This document shows positions 8,889-18,625 of a DNA stretch of 64,000 bases, piece after piece; position 1 is the stretch's first letter; every line of letters begins with the position of its first letter. The notes below the pieces were generated by a model that worked only from the letters and a program-made list of their open reading frames with translations, had not been told where the DNA came from and searched no databases. The DNA lies in the NCBI RefSeq assembly GCF_030348505.1, contig NZ_JAUCFJ010000002.1, positions 872,001 through 936,000 on the forward strand, read 5' to 3'. The position numbers were made by a program, and so were the translations under genes. The stretch comes from Lysinibacillus sp. G4S2 (GTDB taxonomy: Bacteria > Bacillota > Bacilli > Bacillales_A > Planococcaceae).

Positions 8889-11344
8889 CGAATATGCTGC
8901 AAGAAACTATATTACAGCTTGTGAAAACAGGCGGTGAGCAGGACGGAAATCTTTTCATGGTCGGGGACGTAAAACAAAGCGTGTACCGGTTTCGTTTAGC
9001 AGAACCAAAGCTTTTTATGCGAAAATATAGTGAGTTTTTAGAGACCCCAGATTTAACGGGAATGCGTATCGATTTAAACGCTAACTTCCGTAGTCGGAAA
9101 GAAGTGTTGAACGCTACAAACTATGTATTTGCACAAATTATGGGAGAGCGTGTTGGAGAAATCCTTTATGATGAAAATGCTTCATTAAAGCCGGCAGCAC
9201 CGTATGATGACAAAGAAGTCCCGGTGGAGCTAGTCGTTATGCATCCTTCTGAAGAAGAAGCGCTAGATGAAGAGACAGAAGATGTTGCAAGTGAAGCCTC
9301 TGATCTAGAGGAATTAAAAAAATCACAGTATGAGGCACGTTTTATCATTGAACGTATTCGGCAGATGATGGAGGATGGAACAACTGTATTTGATACAAAA
9401 ACGAAGACAGAACGTCCTTTAAAATATAGCGATATTGTAATTTTAATGCGTTCAATGACATGGTCAACAGATTTAGTGGAGGAATTTAAGCTTGCGGGAA
9501 TCCCTCTTTATGCGGAGTCCTCGAAAGGCTATTTCGATGCGCTTGAGGTCAAGATTATGCTAAATGTGCTAAAGGTTGTGGATAATCCATATCAGGATAT
9601 CCCTTTAGCCTCTGTGCTACGTGCTCCATTTGTTGGCTTAACAGAAAATGAGCTAGCAAAAATACGGCTAGCAGAATCAAAAGCGCCGTTTTATGATGCA
9701 TTAAGGCAATTTATTCGAAGTGATGGGCATGGTGTACAGTCTGACACTTTTGCGAAGCTTCAACGCTTTATGCTAGCTTTTGAAAACTGGCGGGATTTAG
9801 CAAGACGTGGTTCATTGTCAGATTTAATTTGGAAGATTTACTTAGACACGCATTATTACGAGATGGTTGGAGCTATGCCAAATGGTAAGCAGCGTCAGGC
9901 CAACTTACGCGTTTTGCATGATCGTGCTTTAATGTATGAGAAAACAGCCTTTCGTGGACTATTTCGTTTTTTGCGTTTTATTGATCGCATGCGTACGCGT
10001 GGAGATGATTTAGGAACAGCTAAATCGATTGGAGAAAAAGATGACGTCGTGCGTCTTGTAACGATTCACTCTTCAAAAGGATTAGAGTACCCTGTTGTCT
10101 TTGTGGCAGGGATGGGACGACCATTCAATAAAATGGATTTCCACAATCCATATTTATTCGATCAAGATTTTGGCCTTGCAGTGAAGGCGATTGATCCAGA
10201 AAACCGTATTACGTATACATCCCTACCATTTTTAGCTTTGAAGGAAAAAAAGGAGCTTGAAATGCGTGCTGAGGAAATGCGTGTATTATACGTAGCGATG
10301 ACACGTGCAAAGGAGCGACTTATTTTAGTAGGGTCTGTGAAAAATTGGAGTAAAACGCTTGACAATTGGCAGGATGCGCAAAGTTTACCGACGGATGCCC
10401 CGCTTCAGGAGTATTTACGCGCTAGAGCTAATAGCTACTTTGATTGGCTTGGACCTGCAGTGGCAAGACATACAGATTTTGCAGCAATATCTAGTTCCTC
10501 TTATAAAGCACCTGAAGATGTATCACATTGGTGGGTACGTGCCATTGAAACGAGCCACTATATGTATGACATACAGGCGTTAGAGGATGAGGTGCAGCAA
10601 TTGCTAGAAACGCCAGAAGACGAAGCATTGCTGTCGGAAATTACGACGCGCTTTCAAGCACAGTATCCGTTTCAACAATCAACACAAAAACGCTCAAAAA
10701 CATCAGTTAGTGAAATTAAGCGTTTAGAAAATCTACAGCGGCAGGAGGAGCCTGAATATTATTTTTCACAACCTTCTAAGCAAAAAGTAACAACCATTGC
10801 GCCACGGCCAACCTTTTTACAGGACAAACAGCTAACAGGCGCAGAAATAGGAACAGCTGTCCACACAGTTATGCAGCACGTACCTCAAAATGGCTTTACG
10901 AGCGTACAGGAGGTTAAGGAGTTTGTCGCCGATTTAGTGGCAAGGCAGCTATTGACGGAGGCTGAGGGAAAGGTTGTTCCATGGAAAAAAATATATAATT
11001 TCTTTACAACAGATATTGGACAGCGCTTTAAAAAAGCAAAAACCATCCGTAGAGAGATGCCATTTACGATTAGTAGGGTCGATGAAGACGGCGATGCTCA
11101 AATTGTACAAGGGATTATTGATTGTTTATTTGAGGATGAATATGGTGAATGGATTTTGCTAGATTATAAGACTGATCGCATCCAATCACATTTTGCTGAG
11201 GAGCCAGCACTCTCGAAGGAACTATTAGGACGATATGGTGTGCAGCTCAGAGTTTATAGTGAGGCGATTGAATCTATTCTTCAAATTAAAGTGAGTGATA
11301 AAGTTCTATATTTATTCGATATTGAACGGACTTTACATGCATAA
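8889..11344 (+). CDS. addA: AddA helicase-nuclease subunit, 3' exon
   Basis: Last 818 codons plus two bases of addA. It includes motif III-IV (FMVGDVKQSVYRFR), motif V region (VRLVTIHSSKGLEYPVVFV) and motif VI (EEMRVLYVAMTRAKERL). The C-terminal RecB nuclease motif (GIIDCLFE … LLDYKTD) is near residues 1165-1190 of the spliced protein. The frame stays open upstream to an ATG at 8801, but that codon lies in intron domain V without a proper ribosome site, so it is not a believable start. No terminator is obvious in the 169 bp before the DUF418 gene. Confidence 0.93.
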
Positions 11345-11512
11345 GTAAACGCAATGTGTAACGGGGCTATCTTTATTAATATTAGTAAGTATTGCAAGAC
11401 CTTGCAGCTTACTACGCCCTGTTTCACTAAAGCGTTATCTTTATATAGCAAAAGCGAAGCGATAGTTGCTATTACGCCAAGGTGAAGTTGATTATATAGA
11501 GGAGGTTAGTTT

Positions 11513-12679
11513 GTGGAGTTAAAACCGACAATGTTGCAGGAACGCATTGCAACATTAGATATTTTACGTGGTATTAGCTTACTAGGTATTTTACTCGTTA
11601 ATATGTATGCTTTTTATTTGCCAATGCCATATATTGATTTGGCATCATGGTTTACAAGACCGTCAGATATAGTGTGGCAGCAAAATTTAGATATTTATGT
11701 ACAAAGTAGCTTTTATCCACTGTTTGCTATGTTATTTGGCTATGGACTTGCTATGCAATGGCAGAAAGCGCAAAGCCGTGAACAAAATTTTTATACGATA
11801 GGATTGCGAAGACTTTCTGTATTATTTGTATTTGGTTTTTTACATGCTGTGCTTATATGGTGGGGCGACATTTTGATGACGTATGCATTTTGTGGCATTT
11901 TTTTATTGCTATTACTACGTCTACATCCTATTTGGTTATTGTCAATCGGTATTATGATTAACAGTGTTTGGCAAGCTTTTATGTTATTTATTGTAGGACT
12001 TGTTAATTTTAATACACCGGTTGATGAGTATTTAGATATTACTTCAGTAGAGCAAGCGATAACTGCTTATGGAACGGGGAGTTGGCTAGATGCTTTTATG
12101 CAACGGTTAACCGATTTATCTGTTCAAGCGGGGATAGGCATGTGGTTTGCGGCATTATTTACAGTTTTGCCATATATGTTAATTGGTGCTGCAGCTTCTA
12201 AATGGCGTTTAGTGGAGCGAGCGAAGGAGTTCAAATGGTTATGGCTATCGTTAGCAATAGCTGGACTGGCAATTGGTATTTTTATCAAGAGCTTACCTAT
12301 CATGTTTACTCGTACGTATTTCTTAGATTACTTGAAAGTATACATAGGTGGTCCAATTTTATCAGTTGGTTATATTGGGGTTATTGTATTGCTTTGCTTA
12401 CTGCCAGTTGTACCAAAGTTACTCAGTCCTTTTGCAAAAATGGGGCGCATGTCGTTAACGATGTACATACTTCAATCGATCATTGGAACATGTTTATTTT
12501 ATCAATTTGGATTTGGCTGGTATGGAAAAGTGAGTGTTGCAACAGGTGTGTTAATTGCGGTGAGTATTATTGTTGTACAAATGATTGTGGCGGAAATTTG
12601 GCTAGCGAAATGGAAACAGGGCCCGTTAGAGGCGTTGTGGAGAAAATTAACATATAAGACGAACACGAAAGCAGGTTAA
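11513..12679 (+). CDS. DUF418 polytopic membrane protein (YeiB-like)
   Basis: 388 residues from a GTG start with GAGGAGG 7 bp upstream. The N-terminus carries the family signature (RIATLDILRGISLLGILLVN), followed by about ten membrane spans. The C-terminal DUF418 part (LSPFAKMGRMSLTMYILQS) is typical. The family belongs to a larger acyltransferase-like membrane fold, but no reaction is established. It is probably its own unit: 170 bp separate it from addA, and a decayed MITE fragment follows. Confidence 0.85.
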   Translation: MELKPTMLQERIATLDILRGISLLGILLVNMYAFYLPMPYIDLASWFTRPSDIVWQQNLDIYVQSSFYPLFAMLFGYGLAMQWQKAQSREQNFYTIGLRRLSVLFVFGFLHAVLIWWGDILMTYAFCGIFLLLLLRLHPIWLLSIGIMINSVWQAFMLFIVGLVNFNTPVDEYLDITSVEQAITAYGTGSWLDAFMQRLTDLSVQAGIGMWFAALFTVLPYMLIGAAASKWRLVERAKEFKWLWLSLAIAGLAIGIFIKSLPIMFTRTYFLDYLKVYIGGPILSVGYIGVIVLLCLLPVVPKLLSPFAKMGRMSLTMYILQSIIGTCLFYQFGFGWYGKVSVATGVLIAVSIIVVQMIVAEIWLAKWKQGPLEALWRKLTYKTNTKAG

Positions 12680-12780
12680 TGTTTTTTCAGTATAAGGTAT
12701 TCGACTCTCGTACGGAAAGCGAGTAATCTGCGGTGGAAATCAGTCTTCATCTTCAATGTGATGGAAACATATAGTTAATA

Positions 12781-12888
12781 AACACGTCCTGTATTGTAAG
12801 GACAATTTATCGCGATTTGGCTCATTGGACGCTACCAGGAAAGCGCCCAGTTGGAACGAAAATCAACCACTTTTTATGGCGATTAGTC
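12781..12888 (+). repeat. Decayed partial MITE-like element
   Basis: Contains cacgtcctgt, ggctcattggac, gcgcccagttgga and aaatcaaccac in the same order as the right half of the complete element at 27188-27514. Both the left end and the internal gcgaaagc units are missing. It lies in the gap between the DUF418 gene and yisK. Confidence 0.65.
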
Positions 12889-12913
12889 CGCGATTTAAAA
12901 GGAATAAAAATTA

Positions 12914-12943
12914 TTGTCACAAAAGTAAGGCAATTTCTATAAT
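12914..12943 (+). promoter_or_regulatory. Sigma-A promoter of yisK
   Basis: TTGTCA (12914-12919), 18-bp spacer, TATAAT (12938-12943), about 42 bp before the start codon. Confidence 0.65.
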
Positions 12944-12984
12944 ATTGTTGTATTATGTAGAAAAAAGAAGGAGCTCTGAAAATC

Positions 12985-13887
12985 ATGAAAATTTTATCGT
13001 TTAAATTAGGTGGACATGTAAGCTTTGGACCAAAAGTAAAAAAAGAAGAAGCGGTATGGGATGTACTCGCTATTCAAAATGAACTTCAAGTTCTCCCTTC
13101 TTTTTCAAGTTCAATTGTAGATGGCATTGCATTAGGCTTTGATTTTGTTGAACAGATTCGTAAATTAGTAGAAGCCGCTGAAAAATCAGATCGTGCTGAA
13201 AGCTTCAAACGTGAATTTACAGTTATCGAGTGGTTATCACCAATTCCACGTACACCAAAAAATATTATGTGTATTGGGAAAAACTATGATGAGCATGCAA
13301 AAGAAATGGGTGCAGAAGCAGCCCCAGCAGATTTAATGGTATTTACAAAATCCCCGACTGCTATTGCTGCTGATGGACAAACTATTTCTATCCATGCAGA
13401 TCTTTCATCCAAAATGGATTATGAAGGCGAATTAGCCATTGTCATTGGTAAACGTGGTAAAAATATTCCGAAAAACCTAGCATTCGATTATGTATTTGGC
13501 TACACAATTGCCAATGATATAACAGCTCGTGATTTACAAGAAAAACATAAGCAATTCTTCTTAGGCAAAAGCTTAGAAGGAACTTGTCCACTTGGGCCAT
13601 ACCTTGTGACAAAGGATGAAATTCCTAATCCACAAGATTTAACAGTGGTCACAAAAGTGAATGATGAAGTACGTCAAAACGGCTCCACAAAAGATATGAT
13701 GTTCTCTGTGGAATCATTAGTATCGATTTTATCTCAGCACGTAACATTAGAGCCAGGTGATGTTATTTTAACTGGTACTCCAGCAGGTGTTGGAAAAGGC
13801 ATGAATCCTCCACAATTTTTAAAAGCGGGAGATACTGTGAAAGTATCCATTCAAGGCATCGGTACATTAGTGAATCATTTTGAATAA
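12985..13887 (+). CDS. yisK: Fumarylacetoacetate hydrolase-family protein, YisK-like
   Basis: 300 residues. An N-terminal ~90-residue cap precedes the FAH fold, which begins IMCIGKNYDEHAKEMG. Metal-binding acidic residues are visible in MDYEGELAIVIG (about 145-155) and the downstream ANDITARDLQ (about 175-184). The family splits C-C bonds or decarboxylates beta-keto acids. B. subtilis YisK is an oxaloacetate decarboxylase that also associates with Mbl. Gene order yisK-yisL is conserved. Start ATG has AAGGAG 10 bp upstream. The substrate is inferred. Confidence 0.85.
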   Translation: MKILSFKLGGHVSFGPKVKKEEAVWDVLAIQNELQVLPSFSSSIVDGIALGFDFVEQIRKLVEAAEKSDRAESFKREFTVIEWLSPIPRTPKNIMCIGKNYDEHAKEMGAEAAPADLMVFTKSPTAIAADGQTISIHADLSSKMDYEGELAIVIGKRGKNIPKNLAFDYVFGYTIANDITARDLQEKHKQFFLGKSLEGTCPLGPYLVTKDEIPNPQDLTVVTKVNDEVRQNGSTKDMMFSVESLVSILSQHVTLEPGDVILTGTPAGVGKGMNPPQFLKAGDTVKVSIQGIGTLVNHFE

Positions 13888-13983
13888 TTTCTTCAAATCC
13901 GCGTGAGTCAACACGAGGGCACTGAAAAGTAGAAATACATTTTCTTAAATTATTAATCTGACTTTTGTTGGATTTATAAACTC

Positions 13984-14030
13984 AAAAAGTCGATTTGTAT
14001 CACAATTTTTGTGGCAAATCGACTTTTTTC
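13984..14030 (+). terminator. Intrinsic terminator after yisK
   Basis: aaaagtcgatttg / caaatcgactttt perfect stem with TTTTTT. Confidence 0.85.
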
Positions 14031-14157
14031 AATGCCATTAGTCAATACTCTGCGGATTTTTAAGTTTATTCTGTGAACACTATTGTAATGTTTGAAACCC
14101 TTTCCAACACATGGTAGGATAGAGTTTGATAGAAAAAGAATATGAGGTGGGACAATA

Positions 14158-14526
14158 ATGAGTTTTTTAACTAGCCAAACGCATTTGCATATTACTACTT
14201 GGGTAGTTGCTATCGTAATCTTTTTGATTGCAGGATTAATGAGCAAGAATTCAAAAGGCTTACATATGGCATTACGTTTATTCTACGTTTTAATAATCAT
14301 CACTGGTGGAGCACTCTTTATTACTGGCATGGATTATGGTGAAGGTATGCTATACGGCTTTAAATTCATAGGCGGTATTTTAGTCATTGGTATGATGGAA
14401 ATGGTATTAGTACGTAAAGAGAAAAATAAACCAACAGGCATGTTTTGGATTTTATTTGCAGTATTCTTACTGATTACAATGTTCCTAGGTTTCAAACTGC
14501 CAATGGGGCAAACTTTCTTTGCATAA
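14158..14526 (+). CDS. yisL: YisL family (DUF1516) membrane protein
   Basis: 122 residues with four membrane spans. Start ATG has GAGGTGG upstream. The sequence and its position directly after yisK fit the DUF1516 family (YisL, about 118 residues in B. subtilis), whose function is unknown. Most of the protein is hydrophobic, with a short charged loop VRKEKNKPTG near residue 85. The gene has its own terminator (14541-14573). Confidence 0.85.
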   Translation: MSFLTSQTHLHITTWVVAIVIFLIAGLMSKNSKGLHMALRLFYVLIIITGGALFITGMDYGEGMLYGFKFIGGILVIGMMEMVLVRKEKNKPTGMFWILFAVFLLITMFLGFKLPMGQTFFA

Positions 14527-14540
14527 TTGCTCGTAAAGGT

Positions 14541-14573
14541 CGTGAAGATTTCGCTTCACGGCTTTTATTTTTT
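14541..14573 (+). terminator. Terminator after yisL
   Basis: cgtgaag / cttcacg stem followed by a T-rich run. Confidence 0.75.
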
Positions 14574-14587
14574 GTAAGGTGGAGAAT

Positions 14588-14901
14588 GCTCGGGTATGTC
14601 AGAAAAGTGATCGGGTAAGTCGAAAAACCGCTCGGGTAGGGTGGAAAAGTGATCGGGTAAGTCGAAGAACCGCTCAGGTAGGGTAGAAAAGTGATCGGGT
14701 AAGCCGAAGAACCGCTCAGGTAGGATGGAAAACTGATCGGGTAGAGTGAAAAAACGCTCGGGTAGGCGTGAAAACTGCTCAGGTAAGGTGAAAATTCGCT
14801 CGGGTAGACCGAAAAAACGCTCAGCTAGCCGAAAATTTACTCATGCAAAGCACACGACTGCTCAGGCACTCAGTTCAACTGCTCCACTGCTCCACTTCAC
14901 C
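14588..14901. repeat. 21-bp-period degenerate array, core GCTCGGGTA
   Basis: About 15 consecutive 21-bp units (314 bp). Each begins gctc(g/a)ggta or gatcgggta, continues with variable bases and usually ends in aaaa-rich sequence. Units decay toward the right end (gctcaggca, gctccactg). The core is the one seen at 2949-3199, 11 kb away, with different variable parts. It occupies the space after the yisL terminator. No credible gene lies in it. Confidence 0.9.
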
Positions 14902-15042
14902 AATGAATAGTATCTAGGAGAAGTTGACACCTTTTTGTCGTAATTCATTTTGCATTTTCAGAAAATATTTTGAAATGATAGCGATGTGACTGTTTTATTT
15001 GGTAAAATGACGAAGGATTGGTTTGAAAGAGAGGGAATAAAA

Positions 15043-16509
15043 GTGAAATTCAAGAAGTGGATAAGTGCGACAGCTGCATCGCTTTTACTAGCAACTTCTT
15101 TAGTGAGTGCTGTACCAGTTGCACATGCTGATGAAGTGTCAACAAGAACTATTGCAGAAGAAAGCATCTATGATTTACTCGTTGACCGTTTCTTTAATGC
15201 TTCGGGCACTAACGATTTTGATACAAATACGCAAGACCCTACGAAATTTGCAGGAGGCGATTTTGAAGGTCTAAAAGATAAACTGAAATTTATCGGAGAG
15301 ATGGGCTTTACAATCGTTTCCATTGGACCGGTTTTTGCCACTGAGAAATATGATGGTTCGATGCCAACGAGCTACTCTACAATCGAGCGTCATTTTGGGA
15401 CAAGTAAGGAGTTTAAAAGTGTTGTTAAGGCATATAAAGAAAAAAATATGTCGATCATGGTGGATTTTCCACTTAACAATGTAAGTCCGAATCATGAGTG
15501 GGCAAAGGATCCAGCGAAAAAGGACTGGATTGCATCAACAAAAAATGGACAAGTACAGTGGGACTTGAAAAACAAAGATGTACAAGATGCGCTTATTAAA
15601 TCAGCAACAGACTTTGTCTCTACATATGATATTGGTGGGGTTCGTTTAACAAATATTGCGGATGCCGATACAGAGTTTATTAATGCAATGATTGCTGCAT
15701 TAAAGGATACGAAAAAGTCACTCTATGTCATTTCTAATGAAGAAAGTAATGCCGATTTTGATGCAAGTTTCTCACCAGCAACAGCTGATATTTACCGTAA
15801 TATATTTAAAAATGTTGATATGGATTCTTCTAAGTTGATGGAGCCTTTTACAGGTGAGAAACCAACTCAGATTATGATTGATTCGCTAGAAACGCATCGT
15901 TTTACATTTGATTCTGCAACTGAAAATATGTTCCCGCCAACACGTATAAAAATGGCGATGGGTGCATTATTTATGATGCCAGGAATTCCAGTTGTACAAT
16001 ATGGTACAGAAATTGCGATGAACGGTGAAACAAAGCCGGATACGCATCAAAGCTTTAACTTTAAAACAGATGAAGAATTAATCGACTATATTAAAAATGT
16101 CCAATCTTTACGTAATCAATCTGCTACATTACGCAAAGGTGATTTTGAAGTTCTCAAAAATGAAGACGGCCTACTTGTATTTACACGTACATCCGATGAA
16201 GAGAAATGGGTCATCATGGTTAACAATACTAGTAAAACACAACGCTTTGATTTAACACCAGCTCAGGTTGGTGAAGGAAAAATGCTAAATGGTATTTTAA
16301 ATGAAGAAAAAGTTCGTATTAATGAAAAAGACGTTTATCCAGTTATTTTAAATCGCGAAATGGTAGAGGTTTATCAAGTTAAGAAAGATGATGGTTTCAA
16401 TATTCCGTATATGGTCGCTCTAGGATTAGTATGGGTAATATTCATAGGATTTGTAGTTGTTATTATGAAACGAGGTAAAGTACGACGTCAGGAGCAAGAT
16501 GCTCAATAA
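15043..16509 (+). CDS. Membrane-anchored alpha-amylase-fold (GH13) protein, catalytic residues replaced
   Basis: 488 residues from GTG 15043 (GAGAGGGA upstream), chosen because it puts a signal peptide at the N-terminus (cleavage near AHA/DEV, about residue 28). A C-terminal span (about 455-473) and a basic tail anchor it with the enzyme domain outside. Domain order fits GH13: YDLLVDRFFN, region I, region II, region III, then a beta C-domain. The catalytic positions differ: region I reads DFPLNN with Asn146 for His; region II reads GGVRLT with Thr203 in place of the nucleophile Asp; region IV reads IDSLETHRF with Leu-Glu for His-Asp. Glu233 (ISNEES) may be the acid residue. It is probably not an active amylase; a binding or structural role is possible. 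Confidence 0.8.
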   Translation: MKFKKWISATAASLLLATSLVSAVPVAHADEVSTRTIAEESIYDLLVDRFFNASGTNDFDTNTQDPTKFAGGDFEGLKDKLKFIGEMGFTIVSIGPVFATEKYDGSMPTSYSTIERHFGTSKEFKSVVKAYKEKNMSIMVDFPLNNVSPNHEWAKDPAKKDWIASTKNGQVQWDLKNKDVQDALIKSATDFVSTYDIGGVRLTNIADADTEFINAMIAALKDTKKSLYVISNEESNADFDASFSPATADIYRNIFKNVDMDSSKLMEPFTGEKPTQIMIDSLETHRFTFDSATENMFPPTRIKMAMGALFMMPGIPVVQYGTEIAMNGETKPDTHQSFNFKTDEELIDYIKNVQSLRNQSATLRKGDFEVLKNEDGLLVFTRTSDEEKWVIMVNNTSKTQRFDLTPAQVGEGKMLNGILNEEKVRINEKDVYPVILNREMVEVYQVKKDDGFNIPYMVALGLVWVIFIGFVVVIMKRGKVRRQEQDAQ

Positions 16510-16516
16510 TAATATG

Positions 16517-16563
16517 AAAACCCCCTCTGCACTTTTATTATTTAAGTGTGAAGGGGGTTTTTG
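16517..16563. terminator. Bidirectional terminator between the GH13 gene and degV
   Basis: aaaccccctctgcactt / aagtgtgaagggggttt stem; T-runs on both strands. Confidence 0.85.
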
Positions 16564-17424
16564 TTAAGCTTGATAGCTTTTATTCGTAAAGAAGATGGCA
16601 ATTGTACCTGGTCCAACATGGGAGCCGATCGCTGAACCAATCATTGTTACTTGGATGGCTTTTGGAGAAAATCTTTCTTGGATAGAAGCCTTTACATCGT
16701 TGGCAAAGTCTATATCATCACTATGGCTAATGCCAACTACTTTTTCAGAGAAGTTCCCGCCACGTTCCTGCATTAAATCTAACATGCGAGTGAGGGCTTT
16801 TTTGCGTCCGCGTGATTTTTCGAGGGGCACAAGCTTACCGTCCTCTACATTTAAAATAGGTTTAATGCTTAGAAGCCCTCCAAGAAATGCGCTTGCCTTT
16901 GATACACGTCCACCTTTAGCGAGGTAATCTAAATCCTCAACTGTGAATATGTGTTCCATTTGTGAGGCAAGGGCAGTGATTTTTGCTTCAATTTCCTTCA
17001 ATGAAGCACCTGTATTTCGAAGTCGGACTGCTTCCTCGACTACTTGGCCAAAACCTAATGAAGCACATTTAGAATCGATGATCGCTAATTTTAATGATGG
17101 ATATTGCTCTTGTACTTGATTGCGAACCATGACTGCAGTATTATAGGTGCCTGATAATTCAGATGAAATGGCAATATAGATGCCTTCCTCTTCATTTTTT
17201 GCTAGATTTTCAAAATGCTTGAGAAAAAGCTCTGGTGACACTTGGGATGTTTTTGGGCGATCACCTTGACGAATAGCATCGTAAATTTCTATGGAATCAA
17301 TCGAAATGACATCATCATATTCTTTATTGTTCAATAGCACTCTTAGTGGAAGAAGTTCAATATTGTTTTCTTCGAAGTAAGATTTCGATAAATCACATCC
17401 ACTATCAGTAAAAATCTTCATCAT
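16564..17424 (-). CDS. DegV family fatty-acid-binding protein (YitS-like)
   Basis: 286 residues. Typical DegV features are the start IFTDSGCDLS, the ISSELSGTYNTA loop (about 92-103) that holds the carboxylate of the fatty acid, and the C-terminal GSAIGSHVGPGTIAIFF. These proteins bind fatty acyl groups and some deliver them to the FakA kinase. In B. subtilis the DegV paralogue yitS lies with yitU-yitV-yitW, as here. Start ATG is preceded by AGGGGGA; a second ATG one codon later would also serve. It is transcribed toward the GH13 gene, with a shared terminator. Confidence 0.88.
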   Translation of the reverse strand: MMKIFTDSGCDLSKSYFEENNIELLPLRVLLNNKEYDDVISIDSIEIYDAIRQGDRPKTSQVSPELFLKHFENLAKNEEEGIYIAISSELSGTYNTAVMVRNQVQEQYPSLKLAIIDSKCASLGFGQVVEEAVRLRNTGASLKEIEAKITALASQMEHIFTVEDLDYLAKGGRVSKASAFLGGLLSIKPILNVEDGKLVPLEKSRGRKKALTRMLDLMQERGGNFSEKVVGISHSDDIDFANDVKASIQERFSPKAIQVTMIGSAIGSHVGPGTIAIFFTNKSYQA

Positions 17425-17599
17425 TTGTCCCCCTAATTTAACATTCTTTTAACTCTATATGAAAAGTTTTTAAATACGTATACATAGCAGGCAAACAAGT
17501 GTCGAGATTTCTCGTCACCTATGCTTCTCTAAATTAATTTCTAGTATTATAGATAAATAATCATATCGAGTTTTAGTATCGTTCAGGATTGATTGAGAG

Positions 17600-17652
17600 A
17601 ACTTTATTCAGTAAGTACTCATTCGTGTTAAATGGTACTTCTGAATAAAGTT
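17600..17652. repeat. Long inverted repeat between degV and yitU
   Basis: aactttattcag … ctgaataaagtt is a perfect 12-bp stem, extended by agtac/gtact after a small bulge, with a 16-base loop. It lies 43 bp beyond the yitU stop. No T-run follows on the yitU strand, so it is not a classical terminator. The rest of the 270-bp gap holds nothing recognisable. Confidence 0.55.
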
Positions 17653-17694
17653 AAATCATAAAAATGGGAATATTAATTTGAACTTACTATTTAA

Positions 17695-18504
17695 TTATGT
17701 TAATTTCAAGCGTTCAATGAGTATTTTAGCGATACCATCGTCATTATTGGTTGTGGTAATTTCATTGGCAATATTTTTTAAAGTAGGAATGCCATTTCCC
17801 ATTGCAACACCAAGTCCTGCATATTCAATCATTTCTAAATCATTATCTTCATCACCGAATGCGATAATACGCTCTCGTGGGATACCTAAATCCTTTGCTA
17901 CATGAGCGATTCCCACTGCTTTATTTAAGCCACGGCGAACAATCTCAATAATATGAAATGGTGCACCCCAGCGACGATGTTCAATGACCTCTGCATGAAC
18001 AGCATGTAAATGATCACGAATAACCATTGAATTCATATCATTAGCTTGAATCAGTAAACTAGTTGGGTTGTCTAGTAAATGAGTATATAGATCCCCATGA
18101 GTAATTTTGGGATTCCCCATATTAAAAATATTTAATATCCGTTCATCCTCTGTATGCACGTAAATATCGTCCTTAACTTCCGCAATAATATTTTCGTACT
18201 CATAGCTATTAATGGAATCGACGACATCATGCACAACACTTAAATCTATTGGTGTGTGCATATGGTGCCAAGAAGCATTTTTTGGGTGATGCACATATGC
18301 TCCATTGAAATTTACAATGGGTGTTTTCAGGTCAAGCTCCTTGTAGTAAATATCACTCGCACGATAAGGGCGGCCTGTAGCAATCATCACTTGATGACCT
18401 TGTTCCTTTGCCTGCAATAATGTATTTTTAGTTTTTGTGGAAATTTGTTGTTGGTCTGTTAATAACGTACCATCTAAGTCTAAAACGATTAAATGTGGTT
18501 TCAT
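17695..18504 (-). CDS. yitU: HAD-superfamily (Cof-type) hydrolase, YitU-like
   Basis: 269 residues. HAD motif I is DLDGTLLT (Asp9 and Asp11), motif II the IATGRP segment (about 41-46), and motif IV GDEDNDLEM (about 213-221) followed by the family's YAGLGVAMGNG. A C2-type cap lies between motifs II and III. Cof-type enzymes dephosphorylate small phosphates such as flavin precursors or sugar phosphates; B. subtilis YitU can act on an FMN-pathway intermediate. The neighbours (degV, yitV, yitW) match the B. subtilis yit cluster. The substrate is not shown by the sequence. Confidence 0.85.
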   Translation of the reverse strand: MKPHLIVLDLDGTLLTDQQQISTKTKNTLLQAKEQGHQVMIATGRPYRASDIYYKELDLKTPIVNFNGAYVHHPKNASWHHMHTPIDLSVVHDVVDSINSYEYENIIAEVKDDIYVHTEDERILNIFNMGNPKITHGDLYTHLLDNPTSLLIQANDMNSMVIRDHLHAVHAEVIEHRRWGAPFHIIEIVRRGLNKAVGIAHVAKDLGIPRERIIAFGDEDNDLEMIEYAGLGVAMGNGIPTLKNIANEITTTNNDDGIAKILIERLKLT

Positions 18505-18625
18505 AGCTCATTGCCCCTTTCCTATAGTTTGAATAGTATCTCTTTGTCATCCGTTCGTCAAAATTTTGTCACATTGGAAAAAGTTTGCTAACATAAAGAT
18601 GAGACAGTAATAGGGAGTGACAAAG

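Noticed and set aside
15043..16509. Annotation as a working alpha-amylase
   Set aside because: The nucleophile Asp and the conserved His/Asp positions of regions I, II and IV are replaced.
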